A stretch of 64,000 nt of DNA, taken from the NCBI GenBank assembly GCA_023439125.1, contig JAEXOU010000016.1:186001-250000 (forward strand), given 5' to 3'. Within the stretch, counting starts at the first letter, position 1. Each line of letters begins with the position of its first letter. Below the pieces are notes generated by a model. It ran no database searches. It saw only the letters and a list, made by a program, of their open reading frames with translations, and had not been told where the DNA came from. The position numbers and the translations under genes are program-made. The DNA is from Bacillota bacterium. Its GTDB lineage: Bacteria > Bacillota > Clostridia > Lachnospirales > Lachnospiraceae. Positions 14,432-22,665 of the stretch are shown here, one piece after another.

Positions 14432-17242
14432 ATGCTAACACAAGAAGAGAAAGTAAGATTGTTAGAAAAGAAACAACTACTGATGCATCAGGCTGTTCCA
14501 TTTTTTGAAGATGCACCTTGCTATGATCTTTCAAAACTTTTACAATTTCAGCAGGCATTTCGAAAGGTAGCTTATGAAAATGATATGGAACATTTAGCAA
14601 CAAATCTAGAAGTGTTAGAAGGATTCATGCACCAGTTAACGAAGAGAAATAACGCACCAAAACGTATTTATTTATGGGATAAAAATAATATGCCTTCGCT
14701 TGGTACTTATACCGAGAATGAAGGGCTACGTTTTAATCATGACCCTGATTTTGAACCATATATGTATGAACTATTACTAGATCATGAGGTGCAGCCAAAG
14801 GGAGCAGTGATTGTTTGTGCAGGTGGTGATCACGGTGATTGTACGATGCATGAAGGATATCAGACTTGTCTTGATCTAAATGCTTTGGGATATCAGTGTT
14901 TTTTACTGCTCAATCGAACGAATCATTATCCTTATGCTGCGATAGAAGCGGGGGTTGATGCTGCCCGCGCAATTCAATTCGTCAGAAAAAATGCTTTAAA
15001 ATATCGTGTTGATCAGTATCATATTGCATTTGCAGGATTTTCGAACGGTGGATTAACAGGGGAAGCTTGTATTCAGTATTTTTCAGGTACTCAGACCATT
15101 AGCCAACATTTTGAACAGTATGTTCCAGATGAGCTAGATCAGTATTATGGCGCACCAGATGCAAATATTTGTGTGTATGGTCCACGTTTTAAAGATGCAA
15201 CCTTTGACTATACGAATGTCGTGTATCCACCTACTTTTTTTGCAGTAGGACGGGATGATTTTGCCATGGATAATCTGAATGCAACCATATCTGATTTGAT
15301 GAACCATCACGTAGAAGTAGAAATCCATACCTTTGCAGGAGTACCACATGGACAATCTGGGGTAACAATCTACGGGGTAAATCCATATCCTCATTTTCAG
15401 TTATGGCTTCCACTCGCAGATGCATTTATGCAAAATGTATTCTCAAAATCAGTCGTAAAGAAAACACCAGATCAGCTTAATAATAGAGAGTATCGTTATG
15501 ATGCGTTCTCCAACGGGAAACCTATTTTGAATAAGAAAAAGGGTCACCTTCCAGCAATGGGGTGGAACAGCTGGAATGCATTTGGAAGTGGCAATACAGA
15601 AAAGTTAACAAAAGAAATGGCAGATGCGATGGTCAACTTAGAATTAGATCAGTTGGGATACCAGTATGTAATTTTAGATGATGGGTGTTATCGGCCAGTT
15701 CGTGTGGATGGAAAGCTTGCCAATGAAGAAGTAAAATTCCCAAGTGGATTTAAGGCTTTGAGTGATTATATACATAATAAGGGTTTGAAGTTTGGTATGT
15801 ATAATGACATTGGTACCAACCTTTGCGCAGGGGCAGCAGTGGGCACTTGTGGGCATGAAGATGTAGATGCACAGTGCTATATTGATTGGGGCGTTGATTT
15901 TCTAAAAGTAGATAACTGTTATTATCTTTGGGATAATGCTACTTTTTCAGATGCTGCCAACGCAAAGTACGTTTATGCACCGAATATTAAAAGCTGTAAG
16001 ATAACAGGAGATGATTTTAACAAAGAATTATCGGCTGTAAAGGATGGTATTTTGATTGGAAATGGCATTACAGTGAAAGAGGACTATGTGACCAATATTG
16101 GTACTTTTGATGGAACAGGTCCTGAAGCAAGTCCAGTTGGAATGCAAAGTGGCGAATTACAATTTCACGTCGTTGTACCAAAAGCAGGTATTTATGTTTT
16201 AACTGTTGAGTATACAACTGCGATGGAACCTGGCATTGGAAGTTGGTTACAAGTGGCAGTTGGGGAGAATGACAATTCTACTATTTTTTATGATGACTTT
16301 TTACCTGCTTCTATAAACAAAGAAACATTTATTGAATCTAAAAAGATGAAGATCACCCTTGAAGCTGGTGAAAATGTAATTCGTCTGATGAATCATCGAA
16401 GACAGGAAAATACCTTAAGTTCGTATGCGACATTACTAGAAGGATTGAATAAAGCAAACCCAGATCACGATGTAATTTTCTCTATCTGCGAATGGGGAAA
16501 AACGCAACCTCAGAACTGGGGATATAAAGTGGGAGACTCCTGGAGAATTTTAAATGATATTACTTTTCAGGTAGGAGCAGATCAAGACTCTGGAAAGGGA
16601 GCATGGACGAGTGATTATACGAATAGTGTTACCTCTCAATACAACAAAGCTGTAATTATGGATGAATTTGCAGGATTGGATAAAGGGTATAACGATCCGG
16701 ATATGCTGATGATAGGTATGGATGGCTTGACAGAAACTATGTGTAAAACGCATATGATAATGTGGTGTATGATGAATGCTCCATTAATGCTTGGAATGGA
16801 TTTACGTCGTGTAAAAAAGGATGATGCAATTTACCGTATCATTGCAAATAAAGAGATTGTAGCATTGAATCAGGATCCACTCGGTATTGCATGTAAACGC
16901 GTATTTTCTACCTATCAGGCAGATGCTTATGATACAGAATATATTAGAGATAACAATCGTGTTGATATTGTTGCAAAACCTCTTTCCGATGGAAGCATTG
17001 CAATCTCATTTATCAATTTAAGTGATGAGACAAAGAAGGAGGGTTATCAAATCAGCGTTGGTGAGCTTATTACTTATTTAGGCCACAAGATGGTAAATGA
17101 GGAAGCTTTTCAGAATGCGATGGCATATCAAGTACATGATTTGTGGAACTTTACCGTAACGAAAAACAATACAGGTGTATTTACAGTTCCATCCCTAGAA
17201 GCGCACGACAACGTAACGATTAAAGTGACACCTCTTCAATAA
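14432..17242 (+). CDS. Alpha/beta-hydrolase (esterase)-GH27 alpha-galactosidase fusion, intracellular
   Basis: 936 residues, no signal peptide. Residues about 1-340 are an alpha/beta hydrolase: nucleophile elbow GFSNGG (Ser204), likely acid in VGRDD (Asp274/275) and His306 in VPHGQ. Residues about 370-935 are a GH27 domain opening with MGWNSWNAFG (376 on) and LDDGCYRP. The retaining nucleophile is Asp494 (FLKVDN) and the likely acid/base Asp709 (SWRILNDI). Between them, about 510-670, an extra beta-rich domain (LQFHVVVPKAGIYVLTVEY, EAGENVIRLMNH), like a carbohydrate-binding module, is inserted in the barrel. Predicted to remove acyl groups and alpha-galactosyl units from imported oligosaccharides. 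GH27 also contains other activities, so galactose specificity is likely but not proven. Confidence 0.85.
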   Translation: MLTQEEKVRLLEKKQLLMHQAVPFFEDAPCYDLSKLLQFQQAFRKVAYENDMEHLATNLEVLEGFMHQLTKRNNAPKRIYLWDKNNMPSLGTYTENEGLRFNHDPDFEPYMYELLLDHEVQPKGAVIVCAGGDHGDCTMHEGYQTCLDLNALGYQCFLLLNRTNHYPYAAIEAGVDAARAIQFVRKNALKYRVDQYHIAFAGFSNGGLTGEACIQYFSGTQTISQHFEQYVPDELDQYYGAPDANICVYGPRFKDATFDYTNVVYPPTFFAVGRDDFAMDNLNATISDLMNHHVEVEIHTFAGVPHGQSGVTIYGVNPYPHFQLWLPLADAFMQNVFSKSVVKKTPDQLNNREYRYDAFSNGKPILNKKKGHLPAMGWNSWNAFGSGNTEKLTKEMADAMVNLELDQLGYQYVILDDGCYRPVRVDGKLANEEVKFPSGFKALSDYIHNKGLKFGMYNDIGTNLCAGAAVGTCGHEDVDAQCYIDWGVDFLKVDNCYYLWDNATFSDAANAKYVYAPNIKSCKITGDDFNKELSAVKDGILIGNGITVKEDYVTNIGTFDGTGPEASPVGMQSGELQFHVVVPKAGIYVLTVEYTTAMEPGIGSWLQVAVGENDNSTIFYDDFLPASINKETFIESKKMKITLEAGENVIRLMNHRRQENTLSSYATLLEGLNKANPDHDVIFSICEWGKTQPQNWGYKVGDSWRILNDITFQVGADQDSGKGAWTSDYTNSVTSQYNKAVIMDEFAGLDKGYNDPDMLMIGMDGLTETMCKTHMIMWCMMNAPLMLGMDLRRVKKDDAIYRIIANKEIVALNQDPLGIACKRVFSTYQADAYDTEYIRDNNRVDIVAKPLSDGSIAISFINLSDETKKEGYQISVGELITYLGHKMVNEEAFQNAMAYQVHDLWNFTVTKNNTGVFTVPSLEAHDNVTIKVTPLQ

Positions 17243-17325
17243 AAAACAAAGGCAGTCCAAGTAGAAGAATATATACTTTTACTTGGATTGTTGAATATGT
17301 AGGATAGAGAGAGAGAGATACGCAT

Positions 17326-18126
17326 ATGACATGTAATTGTTTTGTACAGCTACTATGGGAACATCAGTCAGATCAAAAAATAGAAGCTCTTGATTCTTTG
17401 CAGGCAATTCAACAGTATGGAAGGAAACAAGGATGGTTGGAAGAACAGGATGTATTGTTTGGAGAACAGGAAATCGAACGAAGACAGGCTGCAAGAATTT
17501 TACATCAATTTTTAAGATTACAACTTAAGGAGCGAGACGAAAGCGATTGGCAAGCAGCAATGCAGTTGCAGGATTTATTGGATTGTAGAACCTGCATCAA
17601 TCACGTGGCACAAATGTATATCAAAGGGATCATGTCAGCGTATACGAATCTGGACAGGAATGATTCCGATGAATCGCAACCTGAAAAGAATCTTATTTTT
17701 GGTATGCACTATACAGTGGAAGAAGTGGAGGCAAAAGAAATGTTTGAGAGAGCCTTTCATCCACAATTACGTATTCGTGAAATTCGTAGAGAGCAAAAGC
17801 AAACCTCAAAACAATCTTTTGACTTTAAAATTACTTATGATAAAGCTATAGAAGTTTTAGAGCAAGACAAAGAATGTATATTGGTAGATGTAAGAAGTGC
17901 TGCAGAGTATGAGGAGTGGCACATGGAACATGCAATCAACATACCAATGGCAACTATTTTATCCAACCCTATGCTTTTATTGGAAAACAAAAATAAAATC
18001 ATTTTATTGTATTGTCAAAGAGGATATCTAAGTGAAATCACAGCTAGGTGCTTACTAGATCATGAATATGAGAATATATTTTATTTTAGTTTTGACAACA
18101 TGTCATTTGTTAGTATGATACAGTAA
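17326..18126 (+). CDS. Rhodanese-domain protein with SLH-like N-terminal region
   Basis: 266 residues. The C-terminal 100 residues are a rhodanese domain: ECILVDVRSAAEYEEWHMEHAI, then the active-site loop LLYCQRGY with the persulfide Cys, and a last helix ITARCLLDHEYENIF. The N-terminal part (QAIQQYGRKQGWLEEQ, ERRQAARILHQFLRL, DLLDCRTCINHVAQMYIKGIM) resembles the helical S-layer-homology repeat in its spacing. However, there is no signal peptide, so it would act in the cytosol. Possible sulfur transfer; partner unknown. It starts 83 bp after the GH27 gene behind AGAGAGAGAG and could be in the same transcript, though the biochemical link is not obvious. Confidence 0.7.
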   Translation: MTCNCFVQLLWEHQSDQKIEALDSLQAIQQYGRKQGWLEEQDVLFGEQEIERRQAARILHQFLRLQLKERDESDWQAAMQLQDLLDCRTCINHVAQMYIKGIMSAYTNLDRNDSDESQPEKNLIFGMHYTVEEVEAKEMFERAFHPQLRIREIRREQKQTSKQSFDFKITYDKAIEVLEQDKECILVDVRSAAEYEEWHMEHAINIPMATILSNPMLLLENKNKIILLYCQRGYLSEITARCLLDHEYENIFYFSFDNMSFVSMIQ

Positions 18127-18154
18127 AAATAGGAAAAGCCGATTAGAAACGAAT

Positions 18155-18198
18155 GTATAGGTGGATGCATTCCGAGTACTATTGAGAAGAAATCTGAA
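18155..18198 (+). repeat. Direct repeat, copy 1 of 2
   Basis: A 44-base block with core GGATGCATTCCGAGTACTAT that recurs at 19581-19623 with a few changes. It lies 28 bp after the rhodanese gene. Confidence 0.8.
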
Positions 18199-18296
18199 CG
18201 AATCATCTGAATTGTGTCAATGGATGTTAAATTAAGTAAAAAATAACAAAAAATTACTAAATTATTATTTTATTTATAGCAATTTTTATAAAAATA

Positions 18297-18325
18297 TTGA
18301 CAATTCATGAAAAAAAAGGTATTAT
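18297..18325 (+). promoter_or_regulatory. Promoter of the small membrane protein gene
   Basis: TTGACA (18297-18302), 17-bp spacer, TATTAT (18320-18325), 31 bp before the start codon at 18356. A near-consensus vegetative promoter set in a very AT-rich upstream stretch. Confidence 0.8.
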
Positions 18326-18355
18326 AGACTCAATAAAAAATAGGAGGTCACTTTT

Positions 18356-18607
18356 ATGGGCATTGCGTCATTAGTATTAGGTATACTCGCACTTGTAATC
18401 GGTCTTTTTTCAGCAGGTGCATTTGGTTGGCTTGGTGCTATCCTAGCAATTATAGGTATTATATTAGGTGCATTAGGTAAAAAAGTTCCAGAAAAGAAGG
18501 GAATTGCAACAGCTGGTTTAGTATTATCTATTATTGGCTTAGTCTTAAGTCTAATTCTCTACATAGCTTGTGTAGCTCTCGTTGGTGGTATGGCAAGCAT
18601 ATTTTAA
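18356..18607 (+). CDS. Small membrane protein (DUF4190-like)
   Basis: 83 residues with two long hydrophobic segments, about 3-38 and 50-80, joined by the charged loop GKKVPEKKGIA. Gly-rich helices of this form (LGILALVIG, GLVLSIIGLVLSLI) fit the DUF4190-type small membrane proteins common in Firmicutes. Function unknown. Start ATG 18356 with AGGAGG; it has its own promoter and a terminator at 18621, so it is a single-gene unit although a second gene starts just after. Confidence 0.75.
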   Translation: MGIASLVLGILALVIGLFSAGAFGWLGAILAIIGIILGALGKKVPEKKGIATAGLVLSIIGLVLSLILYIACVALVGGMASIF

Positions 18608-18620
18608 TAGTATCAGATGG

Positions 18621-18648
18621 ACTCCTGTGAATTATTCACGGGAGTTTT
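18621..18648 (+). terminator. Intrinsic terminator between the small membrane protein and lgt-like genes
   Basis: ACTCC-GTGAAT pairs with ATTCAC-GGAGT (one T·G pair between the two blocks), followed by TTTTT. It ends immediately before the ribosome site of the next gene. Confidence 0.75.
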
Positions 18649-18664
18649 TAAAAGGAGAAATACA

Positions 18665-19435
18665 TTGTATATTAATATATTGCAGATTGAATTTCCTGCC
18701 TATGGTTTGATAATTGCTATGGGTGTTATCATCGCAAACTTGTTAGCTTTATGGTTATTGAAAAGGTTTAAATTTGATGGAAATGATTTTATTATATTAG
18801 AAGCGTATACATTTTTAGGTGCCTTTTTTGGTGCTAAGGTGCTATATTTGATAGTTTCGTATTCGATGATCGATTGGGCCCGCATATTTGAACTAGACTA
18901 TTTTAATGCGTTAATGCGTGGTGGGTTTGTCTTTTATGGTGGGTTGCTTGGAGGAATCGGTGCTTGCTATATTGGTGGAAAGATACATCATATATCGGTA
19001 AGACGATATATTCAATATTTTATTTGGTTGCTTCCCCTGATTCATTGCTTTGGAAGGATTGGATGTCATCTTGCTGGATGCTGTTATGGACAGCCATATA
19101 ATGGTCCATTTTCAATTGTTTATCATGAGGGGGCACTTGCACCAGCTAATATTGAACTATTTCCTGTCCAATTAATAGAAGCAATCTGTTTATTCCTAAT
19201 TGCTATATTTATACTGGTCTTTGTATTAATGGGGCATGCAAGCTATTCTTTAGAAATCTATTTTATTATGTATGGTATCATACGTTTTGTACTAGAATTT
19301 TTTAGAGGTGATTCTATCCGAGGTAAATTACTTTATTTATCAACCTCACAATGGATAAGTATATTGTTAATATCTTTTTCATTTTACTTTTTCTATAGAA
19401 GAAGGAACAAAGGGCTGAATCAATCAAGCACTTAA
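18665..19435 (+). CDS. lgt: Prolipoprotein diacylglyceryl transferase family protein
   Basis: 256-residue membrane protein of the Lgt family, which transfers diacylglycerol from phosphatidylglycerol to the lipobox Cys of prelipoproteins. Signs: the family start FPAYGLIIAMGVIIAN, the RGGFVFYGGLLGGIGACY motif, the signature region GRIGCHLAGCCYG, and a late VLEFFRGD motif holding the family's conserved Arg. The signature has Cys where the usual Lgt reads GRIGNFIN, so this may be a second, variant Lgt rather than the housekeeping copy. TTG 18665 is chosen as start because AAAGGAG lies 8 bp upstream; the open frame before it overlaps the terminator. Confidence 0.8.
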   Translation: MYINILQIEFPAYGLIIAMGVIIANLLALWLLKRFKFDGNDFIILEAYTFLGAFFGAKVLYLIVSYSMIDWARIFELDYFNALMRGGFVFYGGLLGGIGACYIGGKIHHISVRRYIQYFIWLLPLIHCFGRIGCHLAGCCYGQPYNGPFSIVYHEGALAPANIELFPVQLIEAICLFLIAIFILVFVLMGHASYSLEIYFIMYGIIRFVLEFFRGDSIRGKLLYLSTSQWISILLISFSFYFFYRRRNKGLNQSST

Positions 19436-19568
19436 TTAGCATTTGATTGTTGAGTGGTATATCAAAATCGTAACGATTGGGAATATATAAGACAACTGCA
19501 TTATGAGTTATTAGGGTCAAGTTGAGATACTTGATCCATTTTTTATGTTATAGAAAGGGGAATTATGG

Positions 19569-19574
19569 TATAAT
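19569..19574 (+). promoter_or_regulatory. Extended -10 element upstream of the HD gene
   Basis: TATGGTATAAT, with TATAAT at 19569-19574 and the extended TG. Transcription would begin at about 19581, which is the first base of direct-repeat copy 2, so that repeat would form the 5' end of the mRNA. Confidence 0.5.
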
Positions 19575-19580
19575 TGTCTT

Positions 19581-19623
19581 GTACAGGCGGATGCATTCCG
19601 AGTACTATTGAAAAAAATCTGAA
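19581..19623 (+). repeat. Direct repeat, copy 2 of 2
   Basis: Matches 18155-18198 with about four substitutions and a one-base gap. It is followed by a shorter echo GGTGGATGC at 19624-19632. Confidence 0.8.
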
Positions 19624-19660
19624 GGTGGATGCTTAAATTTGAATTAATAGAGGTGTGTGT

Positions 19661-20245
19661 ATGGACGAACGAATTGAGAAACAATTAGCTTTTGTGTTAG
19701 AAATAGACAAAGTAAAAAATATTTTTAGGCAAACCCATTTATCAGAAAACGGAAGAAATGAAAATGATGCCGAGCATTCGTGGCATATGGCAATTATGGC
19801 ATATCTGCTTCAAGAGTATTCGAATGAAAAGGTTGATATAGCCAAAGTAATGCTGATGTGTTTAATTCATGATCTAGTGGAGATTGATGCTGGAGACACA
19901 TATGCCTATGACACCGAAGGATTAAAAACACAAAAAGACAGAGAAAATATGGCCAAAGAGAGAATTTTTTCTATCTTACCTGAAGAACAAAAAACAGAGT
20001 TGGTTTCTTTGTTTGATGAATTTGAAGCATACGAAACTGCTGAGGCAAAGTTTGCACATGCTATGGATAATCTTCAACCGCTAATTTTGAATCATAGTAA
20101 CAATGGCCGTGATTGGAAAGAACATGGTGTTACTTCAAAACAAGTCTACAATAGACAGACAAAAACAAGACTTGGTTCCGAAAAGCTCTTTACCATCGTA
20201 GATAGTATGATTCAAGAGAACATTAATAAAGGAAATCTAAAGTAG
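19661..20245 (+). CDS. HD-domain hydrolase (YfbR-like 5'-nucleotidase type)
   Basis: 194 residues. The metal-binding HD signature is clear: AEHSWHMAIMAYLL supplies the first His residues, CLIHDLVEIDAGD the HD pair, and FAHAMDNLQPLILN the late Asp. This layout, with the ELxDRLKNV-free short form, matches the YfbR/HDDC2-like group acting on deoxynucleoside monophosphates. The specific substrate is inferred only from family. ATG 19661 follows AATAGAGGTG; a GTG two codons earlier is possible. Confidence 0.85.
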   Translation: MDERIEKQLAFVLEIDKVKNIFRQTHLSENGRNENDAEHSWHMAIMAYLLQEYSNEKVDIAKVMLMCLIHDLVEIDAGDTYAYDTEGLKTQKDRENMAKERIFSILPEEQKTELVSLFDEFEAYETAEAKFAHAMDNLQPLILNHSNNGRDWKEHGVTSKQVYNRQTKTRLGSEKLFTIVDSMIQENINKGNLK

Positions 20246-20262
20246 TAAACGAAGCAACAATT

Positions 20263-20310
20263 AAAAGAGTCAAGCATGAGAATAAGTATGAAAAACCTCA
20301 GGGGGAAATA
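20263..20310 (+). repeat. Truncated copy of the toxin-locus 5' region
   Basis: AAAAGAGTCAAGCATGAGA and AAAACCTCAGGGG recur here with the same spacing as at 1781-1821, but the promoter -10 box, ribosome site, toxin frame and 3' partner are absent. This is a relic of a second toxin locus. Confidence 0.7.
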
Positions 20311-20341
20311 TTTAACTGCCTTTTTTGTGAGAGTATACTAG

Positions 20342-21277
20342 TTATACAATCAAATCCGCAATCTGTAATGTCATTTCCAAGGACATAACAGCATCACTGA
20401 TATCATTGATCGGTTTTTCTGTTGATTGAATCATTTTTACAGCATATCGAATCATTTCATAGTAGCAGTTGTTTTGCACAAGAATGTCCTTACAAGAGTT
20501 TTCTGTAAATAAGCTTAGTCTAGTATCTAAACGATCATTTTGATCTTTGTAGCGATCTTCATAGTACCGAACCACTGCATTGTCAAGGATTGCTTCATAA
20601 GAAACTGAAAATGGATAACCAATTGGCATCATAGAGGAAGCATTAATTTCTGCAAATGCACTATCATAGGAGCAAAGTAGTGAAACTGAACATTGCCCCT
20701 TTTTCCCGAGTGTTTTTGCAGTTTGAACTTTCTCTGGTTTTCCTAGCAGATAGGAGACAAAATCAATGTCGTGTGTCATTAAAGCAGTTACTATGTTACT
20801 TGGTCCTAAATCACCCCATATAGGTGGAGTATTTCTTTGAATTTGGATTTTTTGTAATCTCCCATATTCCCCAGACTTTACAATGTTCACTAATATTTCA
20901 TAAGCATGCTCAAAACGCATGAATAAATCAACCATAAGTAGCTTTCCATATTTTTGTTGTGCAGTCTGCATATCGATAGCATCCGAGATGGTAAAAGCCA
21001 CAGGTGTTTCGCATAATACATGCTTATTGTGTTCTAATGCCTGAATTGCAAATTTACAGTGAAGATCACTCGGAAGACAGATGTCAACGAGGTCAATCTC
21101 ATCGTTTTCCATAATCTCACTGATCTTAGTAACAGGATGAATACCAAACCTTGTCTGTAATTCTTTTAGTTTTTCAGGTTTTCTGCCATACACATAGATC
21201 GTGTCTACCTCCTTGATGGATGAAAAGAGTTCTGCATGATAAGCACCAAAACCTGTTCCTAATATTCCAACTTTCAT
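20342..21277 (-). CDS. Gfo/Idh/MocA-family oxidoreductase
   Basis: 311 residues. The N-terminal Rossmann fold begins MKVGILGTGFGAYHAELF with the dinucleotide loop GxGxxA-like GTGFGAYH. CLPSDLHCKFAIQALEHNKHVLCETP contains the family's catalytic E-K/P region, here CETP rather than the usual CEKP, so the typical Lys is replaced by Thr. The C-terminal half carries the family's beta sheet (NASSMMPIGYPFS). Predicted NAD(P)-dependent sugar or inositol dehydrogenase; the changed Lys makes activity uncertain. Start at ATG 21277 (AAGGAGAGAACCAT), not the upstream in-frame ATG. It runs opposite to its neighbours and diverges from the SDR gene. Confidence 0.85.
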   Translation of the reverse strand: MKVGILGTGFGAYHAELFSSIKEVDTIYVYGRKPEKLKELQTRFGIHPVTKISEIMENDEIDLVDICLPSDLHCKFAIQALEHNKHVLCETPVAFTISDAIDMQTAQQKYGKLLMVDLFMRFEHAYEILVNIVKSGEYGRLQKIQIQRNTPPIWGDLGPSNIVTALMTHDIDFVSYLLGKPEKVQTAKTLGKKGQCSVSLLCSYDSAFAEINASSMMPIGYPFSVSYEAILDNAVVRYYEDRYKDQNDRLDTRLSLFTENSCKDILVQNNCYYEMIRYAVKMIQSTEKPINDISDAVMSLEMTLQIADLIV

Positions 21278-21426
21278 ATGGTTCTCTCCTTTTTTGAATG
21301 ATTGTTGTAGATACCATAGCAAATGATTGCTGACAACTGTATGTCAGTAATTTATTTAAAAGTGAAAATTTATAGGAATGTATTCAAACAAAGATTATAT
21401 TTAGTGTTTCATCCGATTACCCTAAC

Positions 21427-21448
21427 TAAAGATTAGGTATGATATAAT
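21427..21448 (+). promoter_or_regulatory. Extended -10 promoter near an imperfect dyad
   Basis: TATAAT at 21443-21448 in TATGATATAAT, an extended -10 box. Just upstream, CCTAA (21421) and TTAGG (21433) form a small dyad that could be an operator. It likely drives the SDR gene, though that leaves a leader of about 170 bp. Confidence 0.45.
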
Positions 21449-21623
21449 TGTGCATATAAAGTTGAGCTTTATAAGTAAATCTATAGTACACTCTAATTGT
21501 AAGGAGAAGTTGATAGGTAAGTGTATTATTGACTATTGATTTATTATAAGCCGTTAAAAATTCAATGATATTGACTTAAAGTTGATTTCATGAACTATTC
21601 TTTACATTTAGGGAGGTGTGAGT

Positions 21624-22466
21624 ATGTTTGAGTTACATAATAAAGTAGTTTTGGTTACAGGAGCAACGAGAGGAATTGGAAAAGGAATTGCAATTGCGCT
21701 TTCGAAAAAAGGGGCTATCATATATTTTACTGGTAGGACTGAGATAGAATATCAGGGTGCAGTTCCATTATCCGGTTGTCTACAAGCCACAGAGGATGAA
21801 ATAAAAAGAGTAGGTGGGATAGGATATGGTATTCGATGTGATCATGAGGATGATAAACAAACTAAAATGGTGATAGATAGAATCATTAGTGAACAAGGAA
21901 AAATCGATATCTTAGTAAATAATGTATGGGGAGGATATGAACACTTTAGTGATGGTACTGAATTTTGGAAAGAGACAGGGTTTTGGTCAATGCCAATCAG
22001 TCGATTTGATAAGTCAATCAATTCAGGTATCAGAGCTCATTATGTTACAAGCTTATTTACCGTGCCGCATATGATTCGACAAAATAGTGGTCTAATCTTT
22101 AATCTGTCTTTTTGGGCAGCTGAACGCAATGATATGGGTGTCGCATATGGAATTGCGAAATCAGCATCCAAGAAAATGACAGAGACAATGGCATATGAAT
22201 TAAAAGAGTATGGCATAGGTGTCCTTACAATTTATCCAGGTCTTGTAAGAACTGAGTCAGTTATGAACTCTGCCGAGTTTTTGGATTTAACCAATTCTGA
22301 GTCAACTGAATTCGTGGGACTCGCAATCGCTGCGTTAGCATCAGATCATAATGTGATGGAGAAGAGCGGTACAAAACAGATTGCAGCACAAGTTGCTCTT
22401 GATTATGGATTTACGGATATCGATGGTACACAGCCAATCCCATTGAATGAATTTGATTGTAAATAA
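21624..22466 (+). CDS. Short-chain dehydrogenase/reductase (SDR)
   Basis: 280-residue SDR. The cofactor loop is TGATRGIGKGIA (residues about 13-24) and NNVWGG replaces the usual NNAG. The catalytic Ser is expected in LIFNLSFWAA, and the Tyr-Lys pair is YGIAKSASKK. The C-terminal stretch YPGLVRTESVM is the usual PG motif. The insertion EFWKETGFWSMPISRFD between the third and fourth strands resembles the DHRS1-like branch. Substrate unknown. Start ATG 21624 with GGGAGGTG; GTG 21618 is a possible alternative. Confidence 0.88.
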   Translation: MFELHNKVVLVTGATRGIGKGIAIALSKKGAIIYFTGRTEIEYQGAVPLSGCLQATEDEIKRVGGIGYGIRCDHEDDKQTKMVIDRIISEQGKIDILVNNVWGGYEHFSDGTEFWKETGFWSMPISRFDKSINSGIRAHYVTSLFTVPHMIRQNSGLIFNLSFWAAERNDMGVAYGIAKSASKKMTETMAYELKEYGIGVLTIYPGLVRTESVMNSAEFLDLTNSESTEFVGLAIAALASDHNVMEKSGTKQIAAQVALDYGFTDIDGTQPIPLNEFDCK

Positions 22467-22549
22467 TGATAGACATAATAGAATCTCATATTGGAGTGTT
22501 TATTTAGAATTCAATTTGTGATTATAAAATATTTCAGAGGATACGAACT

Positions 22550-22603
22550 AAAATGACATAACCAGCATAAAACGTAGTTTTATGTTAGTTATGTCATTTT
22601 TTT
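22550..22603 (+). terminator. Long-stem intrinsic terminator of the SDR gene
   Basis: AAAATGACATAAC-AGCATAAAAC pairs with GTTTTATG-TAGTTATGTCATTTT through over 20 bases with small mismatches, then T to 22603. Read from the other side it has an A-rich flank, so it may also end the LysR transcript. Confidence 0.85.
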
Positions 22604-22665
22604 ATGATTAGCCTGTTTTGGTGTCCGCATAAATCTCAAAGTTATGTCTATTAGGGTAGCAGTCG

